Source of the DNA: Bacteroidota bacterium
GTDB lineage: Bacteria; Bacteroidota; Bacteroidia; Chitinophagales; Chitinophagaceae
Assembly (NCBI GenBank): GCA_016712665.1
Contig: JADJQP010000001.1
Location: 930,001-994,000 of the forward strand
Direction of reading: 5' to 3'
DNA: 64,000 nucleotides
Each line of letters opens with the position of its first letter. Position 1 is the first letter of the stretch. Both the position numbers and the translations under genes were made by a program. Below the pieces are notes generated by a model, which was given only the letters and a program-made list of their open reading frames with translations, did not search any database and had not been told where the DNA came from. Shown piece after piece: positions 41,643 to 51,309 of the stretch.

Positions 41643-42110
41643 GTAATGCTTATTTGTTTGCCCTTCAAAAGAAGTATAGGTAGGGCCACCCTGCAGAAGC
41701 AGGTTTTGTATGAGAGTCAACCTGCTGTTGTATTGAGGTGCTAGCCCGTCTTCGGCGATAGCGGGTCAATTGTGTACCTAGGCAAATCTGTTGTAAGGGC
41801 TCTACGTTTTTGAGTTTCCTGGTTTTACATTAAATAGTGAAAATATGTGAGCATGGTTATTACCACTTTGGTGAGCATGAGTATTAAATTTTAATTGATT
41901 TGTAAAGCACAGAACATTTATTTTTTTTTAGGGAACGCTGTCTTAGGAGATAGGCTTCTTAAGTAGGGAAGAGAGAGGAGTAAATAAGAACGTAAAATAG
42001 TTTTTCAAATTCTATGTTATTTGTCAAACGCATAGAACGGAAAAGGCTCCGGTTTCGTTGGCGAGATCAAAAATTATTAAAAGTAACTGGTAGTGGACTC
42101 AAAAAATAAA
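41643..42110. other. 468-bp intergenic region with inverted repeats
   Basis: No convincing gene. AGCAGGTT (41698-41705) and AACCTGCT (41719-41726) form a perfect 8-bp stem with a 13-nt loop, about 55 bp after the anti-sigma stop, with no T-run. A GC-rich imperfect palindrome (CCCGTC..TATAGCGGG-like, CCCG/CGGG arms) follows at about 41744-41766. The rest is AT-rich and featureless. Confidence 0.5.
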
Positions 42111-42773
42111 CTACCTATAATGTACCATTACTTCCTCTTTTCCTTTTCGTTTGATATCGGGTACCCTTACATTTTCAGCTAGGTAGCCGACAGGAATCAG
42201 AAGAAATGGTTTTTCATTGATAAAACGGTTTAGGAGTTTGGATAAGAAGTTCATCGGACTGGGAGTATGTGTAAGTGCCACCAAACCACATTGATGGATA
42301 GCTTGCAGCAAATAACCACAAGCAAGACCTACTGATTCAGAAACATAATAATTGGTTTTCTTTTGACCTTCTTTCAATTCATAGGATTGTTTAAATACAA
42401 TAATCAGGGCAGGGGCCTCCTCTAAAAATGGTTTATGCCAGTCAGTGCCGAGATAGCTTAAATCATCTAACCACTCTTGTGGCATTCTACCATTATAGCT
42501 TTCATATTCTTCTTTTTCTGCTTCTATTCTAATTTGCGATTTCATAGTGGCATTGGTAACTACGCAAAAAGTCCAGGGTTGCTTATTGGCGCCGGATGGG
42601 GCAGTGGATGCGGACATAATAATATTTTCAATGACTTCTATGGCAATAGGTTCGGTAGAAAATTCGCGTACGGTTCTGCGGCTATTCATAAATTCATAAT
42701 GACGTTTGCTTTCTTGCAATAGGGCGTCATTATAGAGTGACGTTCTGGAGTAGGGGATGAATTGTGCTTGCAT
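42111..42773 (-). CDS. nitroreductase family protein
   Basis: A 220-residue FMN-dependent nitroreductase-fold protein. The FMN-contacting RRTVREFS near the N-terminus, SASTAPSGANKQPWTF, and the C-terminal PVGYLAEN are family hallmarks. The longer lid region (NGRMPQEWLDDLSYLGTDW) resembles iodotyrosine-deiodinase-like members of the family more than NfsB types. The substrate cannot be told. It stands alone, divergent from the exported-protein cluster that starts at 42955. Confidence 0.88.
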   Translation of the reverse strand: MQAQFIPYSRTSLYNDALLQESKRHYEFMNSRRTVREFSTEPIAIEVIENIIMSASTAPSGANKQPWTFCVVTNATMKSQIRIEAEKEEYESYNGRMPQEWLDDLSYLGTDWHKPFLEEAPALIIVFKQSYELKEGQKKTNYYVSESVGLACGYLLQAIHQCGLVALTHTPSPMNFLSKLLNRFINEKPFLLIPVGYLAENVRVPDIKRKGKEEVMVHYR

Positions 42774-42954
42774 AAGTATGATGATTGAAAATTGAAGTTA
42801 ACTTTATTAGAAATTTTTTAGATAAAACGAGTCTAGAAATTTTGAAGATGGGGAGAGCGTCCAGTGAATTATTTTTTTAATTAATAAAGTAATTGATGAA
42901 TAAATTTAGTATCTTCGTTAAAGATTTATTAATTATCATTAAATACTTCATTCT

Positions 42955-45587
42955 ATGAAAAAGGCAATATTTGGATTTGTTTTAATCGCAGGGGGGGGGT
43001 AATGCTCACTACATTAATGTCTACAGGCGGGGCTACTAGTGGGTAATCGGCCTATGAACAAGAGCCTCCCATTGTTAAAATTTTTTTTGTGCAGAAGTTA
43101 GATTCAGTTACTACCAATGGTAATAATATGATATTGCGAGTAGAATATTATGCTGATTCAGCATTACCAGATGCCATTGATATATATGAAGGGGGTACTC
43201 ATACAAAAACCTTAAAGGATGATGGCATTTTCCCAGACAGCACAGCTGGAGATTTTATTTACGCTACCTATTTAACGCAGAGTATTAGCGGATTTTTGGG
43301 TGACATTGCAAGTCGTGAGGCCAAAATTATTTCTGACGGAGGTGTTTATAATTTCGAAGGACATGATGGGGAATTTATTAAAAGTGTTGATATTCCGGCA
43401 TTTAATGTAACAGCATTTAATAATAATCAACAAGCACAGGTGTATCTACCGATTTTGAATGTAACTTCCTGTGAGCTAGATCTATTAAAGCAAAATTCTT
43501 TATTTATTACAGATTTGGCGGTGGTGGAGGACCCTGCTCGTACGTATAAATTTTCCTATACAGAATTTAACAATATAAATGATCCCAATGATGACATACT
43601 CGTACCTGCATCTGGTAACTCTTCAGGTGCGTGGACATTTGGTACCTTGATGGGCAATATCGCAAATACCGCCTTGACCGGTGTTAGCACTAAGGAATTT
43701 TTAAAGAAGTGGATAAAGACTTGGACCGTAACGCAAAGAGTTGGAACCTTTGCAGATGTAAATAACCATAATTACGATAATGTAGTTGCTAGATCGAATG
43801 TAAGATTGCACCTAATAGATCCATGGATTACTAAAGTGTGGACAGTCAGTCCACCAGCAAATCAACCGAATACACCGCCCACATCTCAAGAAATAACAAA
43901 CAATGGGTGGGAATATTATTGGGATTTGTTAGACGAAACAGATTTAGTGAATAACGCACCCTTTAAATTAATGGCTATAGTCAATAGGGTGGATACGAGA
44001 GGAAATGCTGCGTATACTGCTGAAGTTACAAATGCCGGTGAAACACGATTTATTTTTACCTTATTAAACCCAGTAACTGGGAAACCACCACTACATAATG
44101 ATCCACAGGGAGTTATTTTTGGAGCAAATGCTTCAGGTATTATTGACTGGGTAGGTATGAATGTCATCATCGAGTACGGCAACCCCATTACAAATAATTG
44201 CGATCTAAAATCCTTCGTACAACAGTGGTATGATTTATCTTCTTATACTTTAGGTTCTTCACAATATAATGATGCGTTAGAATTGATTACGAATCAAGTT
44301 ACAGATAAAAATATGGCCGTTGGCAAAAATGTAAATAACAGTGCGTTAAATCAAATACGTAGCAATGAAAGAATATTAAGCCGTAGAATCACCGGACAAG
44401 GTTTTGGTCAAACTGGCCTAGCCTGGGATGAAATGGATTGGGAACTGCGTCAATTCCAATTGGAGTCGGGCAATAACGGTGATGGGAATCTTCATTTGTC
44501 TGCACTGACCAATACACCTGTGGATGAAACCGCATCAGATCATTATTTATCAAGTACTCACACCTATAATTATGCAGATCAGTACTTGAATAGTACGTTT
44601 GGAAATTTGCAGGATAATAATGTCACGGTGGCAATTCCGGATTTATTGCTAAATTGGATATACGGACCAAATGGGAACTCTATTAACAGAATAAGGGTTT
44701 CAAAAGGCAATCATAATATTCCTGAGACCTTTTTAGCGGGCGTTGCTCGTCTTTATAAGGAAACCGTACAATATTTTGGATTTGACTGGCAGTATGCACC
44801 GCCCACTGTGTATGATCCGAATACGTATGATGAGGCTGCAGATGCACCTGATCTTTTAGCAAAAACAATCCGACATCAAATATCACTTAATACCTGCCAA
44901 GGATGCCATGGAGGCGAAAATAAAACAAATTTTACCCATGTATTTCCTCGAGGATATGGAGAGGAGGCTAACTATTGGGATGCGACGCCTTCCATTGTAA
45001 ATACCAACCCAGGAGGCTTGGCTAATTCTATCGATGATAGATTTGAAGTATTTTTTGAACCAAATAACCAAATTACTTATACTATTCTCAAAAACAATGG
45101 GAAAACTTATGAACCTACTGGTGGTGGCTCACATAAGAAAAACTTTGATTTTATCGAAAAAACGACGAATACCACTAATCAAGTGGTATCACCCTTCCTT
45201 ACAGGTAGAAAATACTCAAATCAGGTAGGGAACAGTTGGGAAGATGATGAATTGAATAATAATACACCAGCTATGTTTCCAAGTGGAAACGAGGCTCCAC
45301 TAAATTCCATAGACCCTACATACGGAAAATTATCAGATGAAAAATTGACGGGATTATTTTTTGTAAACGACCCAAGCAACCAATCACAGAAAACCATTGG
45401 CAATGGCCTAGGGCCTGGCTTGGGGGGGCCATTTCCTCAGCAACATAGTGCACGAAACGGCTTTAACGATTTAGAACGTAGGAAAATAGATTTATGCAAA
45501 TTTATTAATTTAAATGGCAATGGAAGTGATGTTATAGGTTTAATGGCAAATATTATTTTTACACCATTTCCACTTGGAGGTCATTAA
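42955..45587 (+). CDS. exported protein with one CxxCH motif (5' end disrupted)
   Basis: ATG 42955 opens a signal-peptide-like start (MKKAIFGFVLIAGG) that runs into a stop because of a nine-G run at 42991-42999. The frame that follows has a TAA at 43044-43046 and is then open from 43047 to 45587. Correction of the G run and the TAA gives about 877 residues. If only the open part is used, a GTG at 43089 would start it without a signal peptide. The N-terminal domain (LRVEYYADSALPDAIDIYEGG, DDGIFPDSTAGDFIYAT) is beta-rich. A single haem-type motif CQGCH lies at 44895-44909 in LNTCQGCHGGENKTNFTH. No T9SS tail. It may be a cytochrome-like or metal-binding surface protein; the family is not recognised. 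It is first of three genes, 2 bp before the next. Confidence 0.65.
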
Positions 45588-45589
45588 TT

Positions 45590-47274
45590 ATGCGGATACT
45601 ATTAGTTTTAATAACATTGATGGCATTGAATACCGATTCACTTGCGCAAAAGAAATTTGATTTTGATGAAACTGTTTTGATTAGTAAGGATAAGCAAATT
45701 TATAGTTATAAATATATGGCAATTGATGGGCAGAATAGTAAATACTTTGTAGGCCTTTTAAAGGGAGTATAACTATTGATACATTTACAATTAGTACTAG
45801 CAATTTCATTTCAAATAGTCAGTATATAAATGCTGCAGGGGTGTTTATGGTGAAGTATGATAGCAACAACAATGTAAAATGGCTTAAAAAAATGGCGGAA
45901 GCAGATACATTATTTGATGCCAAAATTAGAATTGATAATTCTAATAATTTGGTAATAAATTATTATTTTTTGTCTAAAATATATTTGACCAACGATAGTA
46001 TAGTTACACAATTAGGGAATTCTAATATTAATTTTGTAAAATATAGTAGCAATGGAGTGCTTATTAATTCAGCATTTTTTCCAGGATTTGCAGCAATTTC
46101 CGATTTTGCATTTAGCAGTAATAATAGTATTTATTTTACTGGATATTTTGGTTTACAATCAGATACAAATTATAAGTATTTTATAAATAATGACACTTTG
46201 ACTGCTGAACGCGGCGATATTATTGTAGGCAAATTAGACACCAATTTTAACAAACTTTGGGTTAAATCTTACGGAGGTAGAGGTGTAGATGGTGCTCTTC
46301 AACTTGAACTAGTTGAGAATTAATTATACTTATTAGGTGGGGTGAATTACGATCATTTCGATGTTAACGTCGGCGGGATTATTTTTTCTTACCCATTTAA
46401 CCAAAATTACTATGATAAATTTTATATAGCTAAGCTTGATTCAGTTGGGAATGGAAAATGGGTGAGGCGTTTTGGCAATATGTATTTTCAAGGTTATCTA
46501 GGTTTTTTTGGACCAGGAGATTTAATTGTGAAGGAGAATAGAGTTTACTTTGCTGCAGCAGGTTGGAATGATTATCAGAATGTCTTTATGTTTGATGGAG
46601 GACCATCTTATTATGGTTCAATTTTAGGTAGAGAAACTATCTTTATTGCATACGACACCTCAGGAAATTTTCAGTTTAGAACCTTAGTGCCAGGCGTAAG
46701 TTCTATTTCACAACTCATCACCGATAGTAATAATAGTGTAGTTGGAGTAGGTGGTGATGAATATTCCTTGAAAGTTGTTAGCTATAATAGCATGGGTAAT
46801 TTTAATTGGAAAGCAACAAGCGATGCAGACAATCTTTGTACTACAGTTGGCAGTGGCATTGCAACGGATACCCATGGAAAGCTTTATGTAGTAGGAGGTA
46901 CTAATTGCATTCAATTATATATGGGTAATGATACGCTATATCCACCTGCAAATCAGAGTACGATGTTCTTTTCAAGTCTTGATAGTATAGATGCAAACTG
47001 GGCTGTGGGTACAAATGAACTTGCAACTGCAACTGCAAAATTAATTGTGTATCCAAACCCAGCAAGTGATATGCTACAGATACAAATGCCAGTAGGGAAT
47101 CATAAATCACAAAAAATAGAGATACAAAATACTACTGGTCACGTGGTTTATTCAACTTTATGTAAAACTGAAAAATTGCAGTTAAGTATTGAAAATTTTC
47201 CGAATGGAATATATTTTATTACCTATAAAAACAATTGGCAGTCGACTACAAAAAAATTATTAATTCAACATTAA
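45590..47274 (+). CDS. SBBP-like beta-propeller protein with T9SS tail (frameshift and internal TAA)
   Basis: Signal peptide from ATG 45590 (LLVLITLMALNTDSLA). The frame breaks near 45757 (one T lost; restoration gives FVGLFKGSITIDTF) and meets an in-frame TAA at 46321-46323 between VEN and LYLLGG. Otherwise it is continuous to 47274, 561 residues once the missing T is restored, counting the TAA as one position. The body has repeated propeller blades of the SBBP type (MVKYDSNNNVKWLKKM, AKLDSVGNGKWVRRFG, IAYDTSGNFQFRT, VVSYNSMGNFNWKA). The end is a T9SS type A sorting tail (VYPNPASDMLQIQM..KKLLIQH). Likely a secreted or surface protein; no enzyme motif. Neighbours are 2 bp upstream and 4 bp downstream. 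Confidence 0.75.
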
Positions 47275-47278
47275 AAAA

Positions 47279-48118
47279 ATGAGCATGAAAAAATCAATAA
47301 TCATCATAGCAGTATTGCTCTCTTGTATTTCAACGAAAATCGTTGCACAGGAAAACGTAGTATTCTTTCAAGTAGAAAAGGAAAATTATCTTCAGTTTGA
47401 AAATTTTGTGCCGAATACGCTTTTTGAATGTTATAGCACAGTTTCAGGGGGTAAACTTATGAGAAACATTCTAATTAATTCAGCAGGCGAGGCCCTTCAT
47501 AAATTTGATTTTGAGCATACACCTTCTTTTGTGCTTAACAGAAAATCACCGGTTAATACTATGGGTACCAATAGGGTACAGCAGCTTGATTATAAAGAGT
47601 TCGTAGCTAAAAATATTTCTATGAAAGTAATTGGACAGCAAGTGCAGATAAACTGGGAAGCACAGGTTGCAAGTGGCAATATCATAGAATTTCAAGTAGT
47701 GAAAGAATACAAAGATGGCATTACTAAAATTGCAAAAACTTATGGAGGTCACATAGGCAGTGATTTTAGTAAATATGATTTTTCAGAACCTCATAACCAA
47801 AATGTTTCATATAGATTGCAAATAATGAAAGAGGGTAAGAAACTTCGTTATTCCACTAGCAAATTGATGCCGTCATTGCCGCCTAATAATATTAAGGTAT
47901 ATCCTACCATCTGTAGTGATAAGTTGTTTGTGGATTTTGAAATTTTGAATATTGCATGCGATTATACGCTAACTGATATAATGGGTAAGTTTGTTCAAAA
48001 AGGACAATTTTTTGATAAGTCTAATACATTGGATATTCATAACTTAGCATCAGGAAATTATATTATTATCATGGGGTACGGAAAGGAAAGGTACAGTGTA
48101 AAAATTGCGAAGAAGTAG
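47279..48118 (+). CDS. secreted protein with T9SS sorting tail, function unknown
   Basis: 279 residues. A signal peptide (MKKSIIIIAVLLSCISTKIVAQ; ATG 47279 or, two codons later, 47285) is followed by about 90 residues without a known domain, a fibronectin-III-like segment (VIGQQVQINWEAQVASG..VSYRLQIMKEG) and a T9SS type A tail (IKVYPTICSDKLFVDF..YSVKIAKK). Third gene of the exported cluster beginning at 42955, 4 bp after the propeller gene, so probably the same transcript. Surface attachment or release is expected; no activity can be assigned. Confidence 0.78.
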   Translation: MSMKKSIIIIAVLLSCISTKIVAQENVVFFQVEKENYLQFENFVPNTLFECYSTVSGGKLMRNILINSAGEALHKFDFEHTPSFVLNRKSPVNTMGTNRVQQLDYKEFVAKNISMKVIGQQVQINWEAQVASGNIIEFQVVKEYKDGITKIAKTYGGHIGSDFSKYDFSEPHNQNVSYRLQIMKEGKKLRYSTSKLMPSLPPNNIKVYPTICSDKLFVDFEILNIACDYTLTDIMGKFVQKGQFFDKSNTLDIHNLASGNYIIIMGYGKERYSVKIAKK

Positions 48119-48264
48119 TACTTTGTAAAAGTTAAGAGTTGCTTCGTATTTTCCTGTTTGTTGTTCTAATATGCTCTGCGTGACAGGCAACTTAGAGTGA
48201 CAAGCAATGAGGAGTGAGGAGCTATGATGCGTGGCAGGCAATGCATGATATTTTCAAGCGCAAA

Positions 48265-48293
48265 ATATCCCGAACATTTGTTGTTCGGGATAT
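48265..48293 (-). terminator. intrinsic terminator of the rplM-rpsI-rpsB-tsf operon
   Basis: A perfect 12-bp stem (ATATCCCGAACA / TGTTCGGGATAT) with a 5-nt loop. On the reverse strand it runs into four T's. It lies about 90 bp after the tsf stop and 150 bp after the convergent exported-protein gene. Confidence 0.7.
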
Positions 48294-48381
48294 GTGTAAG
48301 TTTCAAATTTTAGAACTTGCCATATTGTTATAAGAACAGCTCATTCTCAAATTTTCAAATTGCGTAATTCTCAGATGACTA

Positions 48382-49233
48382 TTATCCAATTTTCATTCTT
48401 GAAAAGGCCTTAACGGTTAAATCAGCTTCTACACTTTTCAAAAATTCAGTTACGGTTTTGCTACCATCTTTTACAAAGGGTTGTGCAAGTAATGTATTTT
48501 CTTTAAAATAAGCATTGATTTTTCCATCAGCAATTTTAGAAATCATTTCTTCTGGTTTTCCTTCCATTTTTGGATCGGCTTTCATTTGCTCCATAATGAT
48601 ATCTTTTTCACGAGCAATGGTTTCGGCAGGTACGGCAGCAGGATCAACTGCTACAGGATTCATAGCAGCGATTTGCATGGCCACGTCTTTACCGGCAGTT
48701 TGATTCGCTTCTGTCATGGGTTTGTTTAAAGAAACCAATACGGCTACTCTGTATCCGGCATGATTGTACGCAACCACGCTTTCTGATTCTAATCGTTCGA
48801 AGGAAGTGATGTCAATTTTTTCTCCAATTTTGGCAACCGTTTCCATGATTTTATCGGCAATGGTTAGGTTTTCGTATGGAGTTGCTTTCAGCTCTTCAAG
48901 GGTTTGGCAATTATTATTGATAGCCGCATCGCTAAAGCTTAGCGCAAGATTGATGAAGTCTTCATTTTTTGCAACGAAGTCCGTTTCAGAAGTTAGATTC
49001 ATTACGATACCGAAGGTATTATCAGCAGAAGTTTTGGCTATTACCACACCTTCTTTTGCATCGCGATCGCTACGTTTTGCAGCTACCTTTTGTCCTTTTT
49101 TACGTAAGAAGTCAATGGCGGCTTCAAAGTCACCGTTGGTTTCTTGAAGGGCAGCGCGGCAATCCATCATGCCGGCACCTGTTTGTTGTCTTAATTTGTT
49201 TACGTCTGAGGCTGTTATTGTTATTGTGCTCAT
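48382..49233 (-). CDS. tsf: elongation factor Ts
   Basis: EF-Ts is the GDP/GTP exchange factor of EF-Tu. The 283-residue product has the N-terminal UBA-like module (ASDVNKLRQQTGAGMMDCRAAL), the TDFVAKNEDF motif that contacts EF-Tu, and the C-terminal coiled domain (LAQPFVKD). ATG 49233 is chosen; an in-frame start at 49278 would add 15 residues not found in the family. It is last in the ribosomal operon, 208 bp after the rpsB part, and followed by a terminator. Confidence 0.95.
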   Translation of the reverse strand: MSTITITASDVNKLRQQTGAGMMDCRAALQETNGDFEAAIDFLRKKGQKVAAKRSDRDAKEGVVIAKTSADNTFGIVMNLTSETDFVAKNEDFINLALSFSDAAINNNCQTLEELKATPYENLTIADKIMETVAKIGEKIDITSFERLESESVVAYNHAGYRVAVLVSLNKPMTEANQTAGKDVAMQIAAMNPVAVDPAAVPAETIAREKDIIMEQMKADPKMEGKPEEMISKIADGKINAYFKENTLLAQPFVKDGSKTVTEFLKSVEADLTVKAFSRMKIG

Positions 49234-49257
49234 GGTATTTATTGATTTATGTTTTGG

Positions 49258-49276
49258 GTCTCGAGTCATTCGAGAC
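49258..49276 (-). promoter_or_regulatory. hairpin in the rpsB-tsf intergenic region
   Basis: GTCTCGA / TCGAGAC is a perfect 7-bp inverted repeat with a 5-nt loop, 24 bp upstream of the tsf ATG and within the 208-bp spacer. It has no T-run, so it is not a terminator; a leader or processing element is possible. Confidence 0.4.
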
Positions 49277-49441
49277 ATGTATGAAATGGCTTTAAAAAAT
49301 GCTTATAGAAATAAAGAAAGATGAACGGAGCGCCTGTTTGAAACAGACAAGTCGCAACTCAGATGAAAATAGAAAGGGACCCTCATAACCAAATTATGTA
49401 TGCTACTTTTGACTTACACCTTAGTCCTTACGCCTAATTTA

Positions 49442-50548
49442 TTACTTCTTTGCAGCGGTGGTTCTACGAGTTCCGGTAGCTTTTTTTCTCGGGGCTGATT
49501 TTTTACCATCTTCCTGATTGTTTTCGCTGCTATCGCTGATACTCATATTCTCATCCATTGTTTCTGTTTCTTCTTCTGTTTCTTCCATTTTATCTTTTTC
49601 GGTTTCACGTTCTTGTAAACCTTCTATGATAGCTGCGGTGATGTAGTTGGTAATGATGGCAATCGATTTGGTAGCATCGTCATTGGCTGGAATGGCAAAA
49701 TCTACTTTATTCGGATCGCTATTGGTATCTACCATACCCAAGGTAGTGATACCAAGGCGTTTGGCTTCAGACATGGCGATATGCTCATGTGAAATATCTA
49801 CGATAAATAATGCAGCCGGAGTACGTGCCATATCGGTGATACCGCCTAATACTTTTTGCATTTTATCCTTATCTCTTTTTAAGGTAAGACGTTCTTTTTT
49901 ATTGATACTGATGCTGGCATCATCGAGCATTTTATCGATGTTTTGCATTTTCTTTACGCTCTTACGGATGGTGCCAAAATTCGTCAACATACCACCTAAC
50001 CAACGATCTGTTACGTACGGCATATTTACTTTTTGAGCACATTCGGTTACTATTTCTTTTGCTTGTTTTTTGGTGGCAACAAAAAGAATTTTTTTACCGC
50101 TTTTTGCGATTTGCTTCATAACGGCTGCCGCTTCGGTAAGACCTTCAACGGTTTTGTTAAGATCAATAATATGAATTCCTTTTTTTTGTGCTTTCTTATG
50201 ACCAAATTTCTTACGTTCTACAGAGCGTGGGTCACGAGTAAGAAGACCTGCCGGTTTCAAGGCGATTCTCAATTCAACATCTGTATTGCATAACGCACGG
50301 GAGATGCCTAATTTGATAGCTTCTGCCTGGCCCTTTTGACCACCACCGTCAACAGTTACTTTTACATCGTATTTATCTAATGCATTGATTGTTTTCAAGG
50401 GAAGTTCCACTTGGTTTTGCAAATACATTAAAGGGAAATATTTTTTATAATCGCGGTCGTTTACCATAATAGTACCGTTACCTTTACTTAGGTATACGCG
50501 GGCTACAGCTTCTTTTCTACGACCAATTGCTTTTTTTTGTTTTTCCAT
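49442..50548 (-). CDS. rpsI-rpsB: in-frame fusion of ribosomal protein S9 (uS9) to N-truncated ribosomal protein S2 (uS2)
   Basis: Residues 1-122 are S9 from its normal start (MEKQKKAIGRRKEAVARVYL) to VERKKFGHKKAQK, where about seven C-terminal residues (the tail that reaches the P-site tRNA) are missing. The chain continues directly as S2 from KGIHIIDLNKTVEG, so about 40 N-terminal S2 residues are missing. S2 is then complete (RWLGGMLTNF, FIVDISHEHIAMSEAKRLGI, FAIPANDDATKSI) with an acidic then basic C-terminal extension. The join lies in an eight-T run at 50180-50187. A deletion of about 160-200 bp between A-rich stretches explains it. Neither truncated protein is expected to be fully functional, so an assembly deletion is more likely than a natural fusion. 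Confidence 0.85.
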   Translation of the reverse strand: MEKQKKAIGRRKEAVARVYLSKGNGTIMVNDRDYKKYFPLMYLQNQVELPLKTINALDKYDVKVTVDGGGQKGQAEAIKLGISRALCNTDVELRIALKPAGLLTRDPRSVERKKFGHKKAQKKGIHIIDLNKTVEGLTEAAAVMKQIAKSGKKILFVATKKQAKEIVTECAQKVNMPYVTDRWLGGMLTNFGTIRKSVKKMQNIDKMLDDASISINKKERLTLKRDKDKMQKVLGGITDMARTPAALFIVDISHEHIAMSEAKRLGITTLGMVDTNSDPNKVDFAIPANDDATKSIAIITNYITAAIIEGLQERETEKDKMEETEEETETMDENMSISDSSENNQEDGKKSAPRKKATGTRRTTAAKK

Positions 50549-50581
50549 TATTTAAGAGGGTATAATTATTTGATTATGAAA

Positions 50582-51028
50582 TTAGTTAAGTGAAAGGGGG
50601 CTAGGTTTTTGAGCACTGTGCGGGTGGGTATCACCGGCATATACAAATATCTTTTTAAACATGGCACGTCCCAATCTGTTTTTTGGCAACATTCCTTTTA
50701 CAGCTCTTTCGATGATTTGCTCAGGTCGACGAGCCAATAAATTTTTTGCGGTTTCTTCTTTTTGACCTCCGGGATACCCGCTGAACGTTAAATATGTTTT
50801 TTGGTCTAATTTATTACCTGTAAAAACTACTTTGTCTGCATTGATAACAATAACGAAATCACCTGCATCAGCATGTGGAGTATAGGTTGGCTTGTGTTTG
50901 CCTCTAAGCACGGATGCTATTCGGGTACACATGCGACCTACAGTCTGGTTTGTTGCGTCTATTACAAACCATTCCGGTTTATGGTTTTGTTTGTTTGCAA
51001 ACTGTGTTTTGTAACTTAAATGTCTCAT
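50582..51028 (-). CDS. rplM: 50S ribosomal protein L13 (uL13)
   Basis: 148 residues with the L13 core: [33 protein letters not shown] and the [12 protein letters not shown] motif. First gene of the rplM-rpsI-rpsB-tsf operon, 33 bp before rpsI. The start at ATG 51028 gives the usual Bacteroidota N-terminus ([12 protein letters not shown]). Confidence 0.96.
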   Translation of the reverse strand: MRHLSYKTQFANKQNHKPEWFVIDATNQTVGRMCTRIASVLRGKHKPTYTPHADAGDFVIVINADKVVFTGNKLDQKTYLTFSGYPGGQKEETAKNLLARRPEQIIERAVKGMLPKNRLGRAMFKKIFVYAGDTHPHSAQKPSPLSLN

Positions 51029-51066
51029 TTTGTACTAATTTCTATTTAATTTTATATAAAGGAGTG

Positions 51067-51074
51067 CGAAGGTA
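51067..51074 (-). promoter_or_regulatory. putative -7 element of the ribosomal operon
   Basis: Reverse strand TACCTTCG, one base from TAnnTTTG, ending 38 nt before the rplM ATG. The longer leader contrasts with other promoters in this window. Confidence 0.4.
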
Positions 51075-51309
51075 AGGTAAATGGTGGTTTTTTCAATCAA
51101 TGAAGCCAAATAATTTTTTCAAACGTGCTATAAATCATTGATAATCAGCGCAAAAAAGGATGTATATATATTTTTACAATATAATTAACTAGTGAATTTG
51201 GCTATTAGACGAATGTGCAGGGGCTGCCATCTCACTTTTATAAAAATAGTAGCAAGGTGGCGAATAACTTTTCCAAAGTTTGAAACGTTGGAAAACTTTT
51301 GCCGAAATA

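Noticed and set aside
24196..46323. Stop codon reassignment to Gln
   Set aside because: TAA and TAG end many intact genes here, for example nuoI (TAG) and etfB (TAA); only three loci have internal stops.
49396..49406. TACTTTTG promoter in the rpsB-tsf spacer
   Set aside because: It points along the plus strand, away from tsf, and no plus-strand gene follows.
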